Below, in pieces: positions 34,861 through 42,172 of a stretch of DNA of 64,000 nt (the stretch's first letter is position 1; each line of letters begins with the position of its first letter). This DNA is from Rhodococcus koreensis (lineage in GTDB: Bacteria; Actinomycetota; Actinomycetes; Mycobacteriales; Mycobacteriaceae): NCBI RefSeq assembly GCF_900105905.1, contig NZ_FNSV01000005.1:124001-188000 (forward strand). Direction: 5' to 3'. The position numbers and the translations under genes were made by a program. Under the pieces are notes generated by a model that did no database searches, was not told the DNA's origin, and was given only the letters and a program-made list of their open reading frames with translations.

Positions 34861-35613
34861 ATGGCCGCACGCGGATCCAAAGCAAACAACGCTGTCGACA
34901 CCTTCGCGCCCAAGCCTGTGAAGCGTCCACGCAAGCAGGTGGAGGACCAGATCGCCAAGGCCATCCTTTCGGGACAATTCGCACATGGCGAGAAGTTGCC
35001 GCCCGAGTCGCAGTTGGCCAACCTGTTCGAGGTGAGTCGACCGACCGTGCACCAGGCGCTCGAAGGGCTCGCCGAGAGTGGACTCATTCGAAGGGTTCCC
35101 GGAATCTCGGGGGGGAGCTTCGTCAACTCCGTCACTCATGAGGGGCTCTTCACCCTCCTCTCAGAGTCCCTTTCCACCACCCTTCGCCTCGGCACGCTCA
35201 CCATCGCCGAGCTGACCGAGGTCAGGGAGATCTTGGAGATTCCAGCAGCATCTCGGGCAGCGACCAATCGGGATGACTACCACCTAGAGATCCTCAACAG
35301 CGTCGTGGACCAGCAGCGGAAGGCCGACACCAGCGATCCGGCCGTGCCGGCCCTGGACCACCAGTTTCATTCGACCATTGCCCAGGCATCCGGCAATCGC
35401 CTCCTGGGAGCCCTCGTGAAGTCGGTGCACAGCACTTCCCAGCCGGTCTCCTTCCTCCAGCTCAGCGAAAAAGTCGGGCGCGAGACGGTGAAGCAGCACG
35501 TCGCAATCCTGCGCGCCATCGAAGCCGGCGATCCCGAGGCGGCCTCTCGCGAGATGGCAACCCACCTGGAGTACATCAAGGAAAACTCCACGACCGGCGA
35601 GGCTATTAGTTGA
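34861..35613 (+). CDS. GntR-family regulator, FadR (FCD) type
   Basis: A 250-residue regulator. The winged helix at about 22-90 contains GEKLPPESQLANLFEVSRPTV, then LIRRVPGISGGSFV. The C-terminal all-helical FCD-type ligand domain has DHQFHSTIAQASGN (metal-binding His region) and IEAGDPEAASREMATHL. These proteins respond to carboxylic acids or acyl-CoA. The ATG at 34861 is chosen over an upstream frame. Divergent from livHMGF, so it likely controls uptake and itself. Confidence 0.9.
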   Translation: MAARGSKANNAVDTFAPKPVKRPRKQVEDQIAKAILSGQFAHGEKLPPESQLANLFEVSRPTVHQALEGLAESGLIRRVPGISGGSFVNSVTHEGLFTLLSESLSTTLRLGTLTIAELTEVREILEIPAASRAATNRDDYHLEILNSVVDQQRKADTSDPAVPALDHQFHSTIAQASGNRLLGALVKSVHSTSQPVSFLQLSEKVGRETVKQHVAILRAIEAGDPEAASREMATHLEYIKENSTTGEAIS

Positions 35614-35639
35614 TCCCCTCTGACTTCTTGATCTAAAAC

Positions 35640-35696
35640 TTGCACTGTGTAAGTATCTTTGCAAAGCAGTCAGAGTTGACGTTGATCGGTCGACCT
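35640..35696. promoter_or_regulatory. Cluster of candidate operator motifs before the SnoaL-like gene
   Basis: TTGCACTGTGTAA (35640-35652), the perfect palindrome CTTTGCAAAG (35657-35666) and TGATCG-GT-CGACCT (35683-35696), the last matching 10 of the 12 fixed positions of the 14-bp operator. All are within 95 bp of the start at 35733. Confidence 0.35.
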
Positions 35697-35732
35697 GGCC
35701 TCACGACGTGAAGAGAGACGCAGGTGGGTTAT

Positions 35733-36371
35733 ATGACCGAACCGCTGAACGACACCAACCAGTTCGCCTGGGCCAGATCGATGTGGAAGCCATTCGTCGA
35801 TCAGGCCTTCGACCTCAAGAGACGCACCGGGGCACCCCGCGACGATTCCCCGGAAGGCATCCTCCGTCGGTTGCAGCGACTCGAGGACGAGCGCGACATC
35901 GAGCTGACCTTCCGCCGCTATCACGCCTGCTATGACGCGGGCGACATCGAGGCGATCCTGTCCTGCTACACCGACGATGCCATCCAGATCAACGCCCGGG
36001 GAACGTATCAGGGGCACGACGAACTCCGCGAGAGCTACCGATGGTTAACCGACGGACAAAAGTTCGCCATCCACCACGGGACCAACGTGGTCGTGACCCT
36101 CGACGAGGACGACCCCGACCACGCGACGCTCAACGCCTTCTGGTTCTCCGCCGTGATGACCCACCAGGACAAGCTGTTGTCCTGCGGCGGCACCTACGTG
36201 CACCGCATGCGTCGAGTCGACGGCGATTGGCTCATCGCGAAGCAGCGGATCACGTTCAACTACCTGACCAAGCAAAGTCATATCGCCCGGAAGATGGGCG
36301 ACAGCGTCCCGCCTGCAGCGGGACAGGTGACGACCCGCGATCTCGTGGAAGAGCGCTACCTGCTCACCTGA
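35733..36371 (+). CDS. SnoaL-like (NTF2-fold) protein
   Basis: A 212-residue protein whose middle (about 48-175) matches SnoaL-like domains: YHACYDAGDIEAILSCYTDDA, then GHDELRESY and VDGDWLIAKQRITFNYL. A 45-residue N-terminal extension and a 35-residue tail are additional. The fold serves isomerases, dehydratases and dioxygenase small subunits. No catalytic residue can be assigned with certainty. The ATG at 35733 follows AGGTGGG. Single gene between gntR and a strong terminator. Confidence 0.75.
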   Translation: MTEPLNDTNQFAWARSMWKPFVDQAFDLKRRTGAPRDDSPEGILRRLQRLEDERDIELTFRRYHACYDAGDIEAILSCYTDDAIQINARGTYQGHDELRESYRWLTDGQKFAIHHGTNVVVTLDEDDPDHATLNAFWFSAVMTHQDKLLSCGGTYVHRMRRVDGDWLIAKQRITFNYLTKQSHIARKMGDSVPPAAGQVTTRDLVEERYLLT

Positions 36372-36393
36372 ACCCTGCCTGTGCCTTCGACTT

Positions 36394-36439
36394 ACGCAGA
36401 GAGCCCGAGCCATCGTGGGATGGCTCGGGCTCTCTGCGT
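36394..36439. terminator. Bidirectional hairpin terminator
   Basis: Perfect 21-bp stem (36394-36414 with 36419-36439) and a 4-base loop GTGG. It lies between the convergent SnoaL-like (plus) and SMP-30 (minus) genes and ends 18 bp before the latter's stop. Confidence 0.88.
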
Positions 36440-36457
36440 GGTTGCGTTGGCCGCGGC

Positions 36458-37390
36458 TCAGGGCTGGAAGTTGACGCGTCCGCCCTCGAAGGGCCAGTTG
36501 TCGATAGCATACAGTCGACCACGGCCACCGGAGGTGACGTACGCAGTGCGGCCGTCCGGTCCACCGAAAGCCACGCAGGTCACGTAGGGATCCCGCTCCG
36601 GAGTTTCGAAGAAGGCCAGTTCCGCACCGAGCGGACTAACGACACGCACGCCGGAACTCGCCAAGTCGGCCACGACGAGGTTGCCTTCTCCATCAACGGC
36701 GAGACCGTCCCAGAACTGCTTGCTCTGTTGCAGGTCGATCCCCTCAGTGTCGTCCTGAGCAGCCGCAGGGTGCTGGAAGACATCAGGGAGAGGCAGCAAC
36801 TTGCCCGGGCCCACCACCTCGAAGGTGCGCAACCGGCCAGTGAACGTTTCCGAGACATAGAGACGGCTGCCGTCGGGCGAGAGGCCGACACCGTTTGGAG
36901 TCACCACGTCCGACACAGCCACGCCGATCCGGCGTTCTGCAGGGACCGCATAGTGCAGCAGACCCGAGGTAGTGTCCGCTATATAGGCCCCACCGTCGGC
37001 ATCGAATACAACGTCGTTGAGGGACCCGAGATGCTGTCCCTCGCTCTCTGTGAAGAGTTCTCGGACCTCACCTGTGGTGCGGTCGACACGGTAGAGCGCG
37101 CCACCCACCCAGTCCTCGATCAACCCGGTGATGTGGGTGATGCCCTCGACGTCGGCAAAGGTGAAGCTGCCGTTGGTGGCAACGTAGGCAGCGCCGTCAG
37201 GACCAATGGCAGCTCCGTTCGCCCCCGAGGGCAGGTTGGCCACCACTGTCCGGGATCCCCCTGGACTCACGCGCACCAGCGCAGCGCCCCGGACTTCGCA
37301 GACCAGGACCGATCCGTCGTCCTCGACGACCGGTCCTTCGGGACAACTCAGTCCCGACCCCACCAGACGAAAATTGGACTCCCCAAACAT
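36458..37390 (-). CDS. SMP-30/gluconolactonase-family lactonase
   Basis: A 310-residue six-bladed propeller protein. Metal ligands of the family can be placed: the Glu in CPEGPVV (residue 18), the Asn in SLNDVVFDADG, the Asn in TPNGVGLSPDG and the Asp in FWDGLAVDGEGN. Family members hydrolyse lactones with a divalent metal. It lies 63 bp downstream of a BVMO gene, so it may open the lactone that enzyme makes (inference). No signal peptide; cytosolic. Confidence 0.85.
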   Translation of the reverse strand: MFGESNFRLVGSGLSCPEGPVVEDDGSVLVCEVRGAALVRVSPGGSRTVVANLPSGANGAAIGPDGAAYVATNGSFTFADVEGITHITGLIEDWVGGALYRVDRTTGEVRELFTESEGQHLGSLNDVVFDADGGAYIADTTSGLLHYAVPAERRIGVAVSDVVTPNGVGLSPDGSRLYVSETFTGRLRTFEVVGPGKLLPLPDVFQHPAAAQDDTEGIDLQQSKQFWDGLAVDGEGNLVVADLASSGVRVVSPLGAELAFFETPERDPYVTCVAFGGPDGRTAYVTSGGRGRLYAIDNWPFEGGRVNFQP

Positions 37391-37453
37391 CTTGGCTCTC
37401 TCCGCTTCTGAGACTGTTGACCCGAATGTAGGGGCAAATCGACGCGAACCTGA

Positions 37454-39241
37454 TCAGGCGTGCGACTTCGGCTCCATGACCTGCTCGAGGCCACCGGTCG
37501 CCAGCCACGCATTGAGCACCTGATCGAACTCGTTCGGCCCGGCGGCGAAGGTCTCCGACCGCGGGGGTTTGCCCTCGGAGTTGTAGTACCCCGGCGTGCA
37601 CTCGGCAAGGAACTGGTCCTGGGCCGGCCCCTGCGCTCGAATGGTGGACACCCACTCGTTCTCCGACTCTTCGCTCGGTTCGACCAGGACGTTGCCACGC
37701 AGTTCGGCTTCGTACACTGCCGTCATGATGTGTGCGGCCTGCTGCTCGAGAATGTGGGTGTAGTTGACGGAGTGGGCGTTTTGTAACACTCCCATGTGGA
37801 AAAGGTTGGGATAGCCGCGGGTGACCCAACCGTGGAGTGTCCGCATGCCCTCGGCCCAGTACTCGGGGAGAGGCACTCCCCGGCGTCCGCGGATGTCCAC
37901 GCCCGCGCGGGTCGACGGATCGAAGCTCACCTCATACCCGGTCGCGAAGATGACCAGGTCGACCTCGTGCTCGACACCGTTCGCCACGAATCCCTTCTCT
38001 GTGAAACGCTCGATCCCCTGGCCTTCGGTGTCGACCAGATTGACGTGCGGCTTGTTGAACGTATCGAGGTAAAGATCGCTGAAGCCGGGTCGCTTGCACA
38101 TGTGCATGTACCACGGCTGCAGCCTCGAAGCCGTGTCCCCGTCCTCGACGGTGTCCGCTACGCGACGGCGGAGTTCTTCCATCTTCTCGTAGTCAGCCAT
38201 CTCGAACGAAACAGCGGGGTCTTCGGTGAAACCGCTGGCGATCAGTCGCCGCATGCCCCGGGCCGGGCCGATATCGGTCCAGGAGTCACCGACCAGGTTC
38301 TGCTCAGCGCCCTGACCGTGAACGATGTCGATGAAGTTTTTGCGGCGTTCGTTCTGCCAGCCCGGTTCCAGCGACTCCCACCACTGCGGATCCGTCTCGG
38401 CGTCGGCGCGCACATCAACGGTGGACGGCGTGCGCTGGACGACAAGTAGCTCCTTGGCATATTCGGCGAGCCGGGGCACGACCTGGAGTGCCGTCGCGCC
38501 AGTACCTACGATGGCAACTCGCTTGTCGACCAGCTTGTGGAGCCCACCCGTGTGGTCACCACCTGTGTAGTCGTAGTCCCAGCGGCTGGTGTGGAAGGCA
38601 TGTCCGGCGAAGTCGTCCACACCGGGCAGGTTGGGTAGCTTGGGACGTTGCAGAACGCCACCGGACACAAGGACGTACCGAGAGTTGAACTCGTCGCCGC
38701 GCGAGGTGGTGACCGTCCAACGTTCGAGGTCATCGTTCCAGTGCAAGGTCTCGATCTTGGTCTGGAAGAGGGCGTCGCGTCGGAGTTCGAAATGGTCGAC
38801 TATGGCGAGCGCGTGCTGCCGGATCTCCTCTCCGGAGACGTACTTGCGGCTCGGCATCCTTCCGACTTCTTCCAGCAGGGGAAGGTAGATGTAGGACTCC
38901 ACGTCGCAAGCGAGCCCGGGGTAGCGGTTCCAATACCACGTACCTCCGAAATCCCCGGCAGTGTCGATGAATCGGATCTTATCGATGCCGGTCTTACGCG
39001 CGAAGGCTCCGGCAACCAAGCCACCGAAGCCACCGCCGAGGATCGTCAGATCGACGTCGTCGTGAACCGTGGCGCGCTGCTCGACTTCAGGAGTCCACGG
39101 ATCGGCGCCATAATCTTCGAACTTGCCGGTGCCGATGTACCCGTACTGATGGTTTCCATCGGGCCGGATCCGCTTGTCGCGCTCGGCACGATATTTCGCG
39201 CGTACCGCTTCGAGAGCCGTGATGTGGTCATCGGTTTGCAT
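37454..39241 (-). CDS. Type I Baeyer-Villiger monooxygenase
   Basis: A 595-residue NADPH/FAD enzyme. A 65-residue N-terminal extension (KYRAERDKRIRPDGN) is typical of a group of actinobacterial BVMOs. FAD motif GGGFGG is at 69-74, GGTWYWNRYPG at 99-109, the BVMO fingerprint FAGHAFHTSRWDY at 211-223 and the NADP motif GTGATA at about 246. It converts ketones, probably cyclic ones, to esters or lactones. The start is the ATG at 39239-39241. An operator palindrome lies 80 bp upstream. Confidence 0.93.
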   Translation of the reverse strand: MQTDDHITALEAVRAKYRAERDKRIRPDGNHQYGYIGTGKFEDYGADPWTPEVEQRATVHDDVDLTILGGGFGGLVAGAFARKTGIDKIRFIDTAGDFGGTWYWNRYPGLACDVESYIYLPLLEEVGRMPSRKYVSGEEIRQHALAIVDHFELRRDALFQTKIETLHWNDDLERWTVTTSRGDEFNSRYVLVSGGVLQRPKLPNLPGVDDFAGHAFHTSRWDYDYTGGDHTGGLHKLVDKRVAIVGTGATALQVVPRLAEYAKELLVVQRTPSTVDVRADAETDPQWWESLEPGWQNERRKNFIDIVHGQGAEQNLVGDSWTDIGPARGMRRLIASGFTEDPAVSFEMADYEKMEELRRRVADTVEDGDTASRLQPWYMHMCKRPGFSDLYLDTFNKPHVNLVDTEGQGIERFTEKGFVANGVEHEVDLVIFATGYEVSFDPSTRAGVDIRGRRGVPLPEYWAEGMRTLHGWVTRGYPNLFHMGVLQNAHSVNYTHILEQQAAHIMTAVYEAELRGNVLVEPSEESENEWVSTIRAQGPAQDQFLAECTPGYYNSEGKPPRSETFAAGPNEFDQVLNAWLATGGLEQVMEPKSHA

Positions 39242-39320
39242 GTGTCTTCCGATCCGATCTGTCGTAGGTCCATGTTTGAGCTGGCTCATGTATTCGAGAT
39301 GCGCTGTTTCGTACCGGGCA

Positions 39321-39334
39321 TGATCGCGCGATCA
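39321..39334. promoter_or_regulatory. Perfect 14-bp palindrome upstream of the BVMO
   Basis: TGATCG-CG-CGATCA, the same arms and spacing as the site beside the TetR gene at 16793-16806. It begins 80 bp before the BVMO start and overlaps the last codons of the epimerase pseudogene. Confidence 0.55.
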
Positions 39335-39995
39335 GGCATCAAGTGCGGCGACGGACCGCTGCGGAACCATTCCTTGGGCCGTATAGAAGTCCACGGCCGC
39401 ACGAATCGACTCGTTAACCGGTGACAGCTTCCAGCCGAGCTCACGCTCTGCCTTGCCGTGGTCCAACGAGGCCGAAGCCGGTGAACACCGCCAGCGGCAC
39501 TCCTCGCGGCGCGGGTGCCTTCGCTGTCTCGGCGGCCGTGTCGTAGAGGTCGGCCCACCGCAGGTGGTTTGCGCTGGCGGCATCGATCACCAACTGTCCC
39601 TGACCGGTGCGTGCATAGTCGCCGGAACCGCAGGTGTTGGCAACGCACATCGCCACCGCAGGCAGGCCCCGATTGCGCGCGTAGTCGAGCACCAGGTTCT
39701 CGGCTTCGACACGGGTCCTGACATATTCGTCGCCCTCTTTCGCCCAGTTGAACTCGAAGTTCTCATCCGCGACCTCGTCCTTGGCCGGCCCGCACATGGC
39801 GCTGCGCAGAGCTTCCCGGTCGGCGAGATCCCCGTAGCGGATCTCCACATCGAGGTCGTCGAAAGCCGCAGGGGAGCTTGACTTTCGCGCGAGTACGCGG
39901 ACCCGATCGCCGCGTGCCACCAGTTGCCGCGTCACATGCGAGCCCAGGTATCCGCTTGCCCCGATGACGAGTTCGATCGAACCGGTCCCGGCCAT
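39332..39995 (-). pseudogene. Decayed NAD-dependent epimerase/dehydratase (extended SDR)
   Basis: The N-terminus is intact (AAGGAG site, ATG at 39993-39995, GASGYLGS Rossmann motif). Compared with the usual 330-340 residues, roughly 50-60 residues are missing after SAMCG (the catalytic segment) and another block after QLVIDAAS. The end is in another frame: after VFTGFG it must switch to reach LDHGKAERELGWKLSP and the stop at 39332. Two internal deletions plus a frameshift make a functional product unlikely. Confidence 0.8.
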
Positions 39996-40090
39996 TGGAA
40001 CTCCTTTGTGGCGCGCTTGCACCGTCGGCGCGGTGAGTTACGTCATATGACATGCTGCACTAGGACTCGCGTTGCGATAAGAATCCAACC

Positions 40091-40126
40091 TTTTGTTTAC
40101 AAAATTTCACAATGAAAACTTTTTCA
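40091..40126. promoter_or_regulatory. Two adjacent 14-bp palindromes
   Basis: TTTTGT-TT-ACAAAA (40091-40104) and TGAAAA-CT-TTTTCA (40113-40126), both perfect, 8 bp apart. They lie between the HtaA-like gene stop (40133) and the epimerase pseudogene start (39995). Too A/T-rich for ordinary terminators; candidate operators. Confidence 0.4.
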
Positions 40127-40132
40127 CAGTTG

Positions 40133-40612
40133 TTAGTCGCGGCTCAGCGAGCAACCGACGGGCGACACGGTCAGCCGCTCGAGCGGATCTCCGACGGAAT
40201 AGACGCCCCCGAGCACGCGAGCGCCGTCCGCAGTCAGCATTGCCGTGAACTCATGGGTTCCGGGAACCTGTGCCGCAACCTCTTCGAGCTCCGCGAGCAC
40301 GACACGTTCCTTCTCTCGCGTCTGCGGACCGACGGAAATACACGGTCGTGGTCCGAATTCGATGCATACGTCATACAGGCTGAAGTTGAGCACGCCGAAA
40401 TGCGCCCAGAAGTCGACCCGCCCCTCGAAGACCCAGAGAGACCGGGATGATCGTCCCGACCGCCGGAATACAAACCTGCCCATGGCATCCAGGTCCACTT
40501 GACGGCGATCGATGCGACCGTCATCGATCGCCGTCACATACTCCCGGAAGGACTCGCGAAATGCCCAGTGCAGGCCGGCCCCTGCATCCATCGCACGTAC
40601 GGCCTCCATCAC
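40133..40612 (-). CDS. HtaA-domain-like protein without signal peptide
   Basis: A 159-residue protein whose pattern fits one HtaA domain: LHWAFRESFREYV near residue 14, FEGRVDFWAHFGVLNFSL near 62-79, and a closing block LTADGARVLGGVYSVGDPL. Known HtaA proteins bind haem at the cell surface. This one has no signal peptide or anchor and is translationally coupled (GTGA overlap) to a ferredoxin reductase in a P450 operon. It may assist haem supply or act as a binding protein for the pathway (inference). Assignment is by eye only. Confidence 0.6.
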   Translation of the reverse strand: MMEAVRAMDAGAGLHWAFRESFREYVTAIDDGRIDRRQVDLDAMGRFVFRRSGRSSRSLWVFEGRVDFWAHFGVLNFSLYDVCIEFGPRPCISVGPQTREKERVVLAELEEVAAQVPGTHEFTAMLTADGARVLGGVYSVGDPLERLTVSPVGCSLSRD

Positions 40613-41862
40613 GTCTGCTGCGGGACGGCTTCGCCACTTACCACGACGGCCTTGAGCGGCTCGGCCCCGTTGCCGATGCGGCTCAGGTCGACACGGCGAC
40701 CGACCGCTGCGCGGGCGCCGACATAGTCACGCATGTGGTTCACCGTGTCGACGGCCACCACTACGTCACCATTGAGATAGACCACCGAGAACGAATCCGA
40801 ATCCTCATCTCCGCGGATCAGGGTGGCGTCGTATCCGATCACCAAGCCGACAGTCTTGAACTTGATATCGAACTGGTTCGACCAGAACCAGGGCTGCGGA
40901 TCATAGGGACTCGCCTCACCCATGATGGACGCGGCCACGAGTTTGCCCTGCTCCGTCGCATTCTGGATAGATTCGATGCGTGCCCGACCCGATGGGTGGG
41001 CCGCGTGGGGGAACGAAGCACAGTCACCGGCGGCATAGACGTCCGGCAAACTGGCACGTCCGTATTCGTCGACGACGATACAATTGGCACCTTCCGCGCC
41101 TGCTTCCAATAGTGGTTCGACTGCAGGCACGAGACCAACCGCCACAAGCACCCGATCGGCGGGGATGCTGGATCCGTCGGTGAGGCGGACGCCGGTGACG
41201 TGTCCATCGCGGCCCTCGATCTCGGTGACCATAGCCTCGAGTCGGACGTCGACACCCTCGGCGACATGCCGGCGCAGGAAGTAATCCGACACCACCGGGC
41301 TGGTCACACGTTGCAGCAGCCGCTCCTGAGCCTCGAGCACCGTGACTTCGATTCCGAAACCTCGCAGTACGGACGCGGCTTCGAGTCCGACGAAGCCGCC
41401 ACCGACGATCACGAATCGTTGCGCTGAGGTCAAGCACTCCTTCACAGCCGCGGCATCATCGAGCGTCCGAAGGGTCAAAACACCTGACAGGTCCTCGCCA
41501 GCGGCCCCCAACCGCCGGGCCGAGCCGCCGGTCGCCCACACGAGTGACCCATACCTCAGGAAGTCCCCACTGCTCGTGGTGACGGTGTGTGCACCGGCAT
41601 CGACCGACACGACGGCGTCGTCAAGTATCAGTTCGATCTGCGAATCACTCCAGAACTGTGCGTCACGAATCAACAGGCTCTCAGCGGTCGCCTCACCCTT
41701 GAGGTACGCCTTGCTCAGCGGCGGACGTTCATAGGGCAGGTGTCGTTCGGCGCCGATGATCCCGACACGTCCCTCGTAGCCGCGAGACACCAGCTCATGC
41801 GCGACGGCCGCCCCGGCATGGCCACCCCCGACGACAAGGACATCAAAAGTGCGGATCGTCAC
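40609..41862 (-). CDS. FAD-dependent ferredoxin reductase
   Basis: A 417-residue reductase of the putidaredoxin/rhodocoxin-reductase type. GGGHAGAAVAHEL (residues 10-22), RPPLSKAYL, the NAD(H) motif GGGFVGLEAA and YAAGDCASF are present. It moves electrons from NAD(P)H to the 2Fe-2S ferredoxin encoded next to it. The start is the GTG at 41860-41862, which overlaps the ferredoxin stop as GTGA; a longer frame would run through the ferredoxin gene. Confidence 0.93.
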   Translation of the reverse strand: MTIRTFDVLVVGGGHAGAAVAHELVSRGYEGRVGIIGAERHLPYERPPLSKAYLKGEATAESLLIRDAQFWSDSQIELILDDAVVSVDAGAHTVTTSSGDFLRYGSLVWATGGSARRLGAAGEDLSGVLTLRTLDDAAAVKECLTSAQRFVIVGGGFVGLEAASVLRGFGIEVTVLEAQERLLQRVTSPVVSDYFLRRHVAEGVDVRLEAMVTEIEGRDGHVTGVRLTDGSSIPADRVLVAVGLVPAVEPLLEAGAEGANCIVVDEYGRASLPDVYAAGDCASFPHAAHPSGRARIESIQNATEQGKLVAASIMGEASPYDPQPWFWSNQFDIKFKTVGLVIGYDATLIRGDEDSDSFSVVYLNGDVVVAVDTVNHMRDYVGARAAVGRRVDLSRIGNGAEPLKAVVVSGEAVPQQT

Positions 41863-42155
41863 GGGATGGTGACCTCGATGTCGGTCATCTCTTCGCGCAG
41901 GATGAGTTGGCAACTGAGTCTGCTGTTGTCCGCTCGCTCCTCCACGAGCTCGAGCAGCTCGCCCTCCTCCTCCGAGAGCGGGCGGAAGCCCTGAGTGTCG
42001 GCATAGACATGGCAGGTGGCGCAGGACAACTCGCCTCCGCACTCACCCTCGATGCTGGGCAATTGCTGCCGCACCGCCACCTGCATGATGCTGTCGCCCG
42101 GCTCCCCCTTGGCCGCGACGACCTCACCATTGACCTTGAATCGAACATTGACCAT
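41859..42155 (-). CDS. 2Fe-2S ferredoxin (adrenodoxin/putidaredoxin type)
   Basis: A 98-residue ferredoxin. Cluster ligands are the three Cys in GECGGELSCATC and a fourth in SRLSC near residue 85 (C-x5-C-x2-C...C). The second of two close ATG codons (42153-42155) is chosen because AGGAGG lies at a proper distance. It carries electrons from the reductase to the P450 encoded upstream. Confidence 0.92.
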   Translation of the reverse strand: MVNVRFKVNGEVVAAKGEPGDSIMQVAVRQQLPSIEGECGGELSCATCHVYADTQGFRPLSEEEGELLELVEERADNSRLSCQLILREEMTDIEVTIP

Positions 42156-42172
42156 CGTCATTCCTCCTGGCC

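Noticed and set aside
36041..37411. Plus-strand open frame of 456 codons
   Set aside because: It crosses the 21-bp terminator hairpin and runs antisense to the SMP-30 gene; the composition is that of a shadow.
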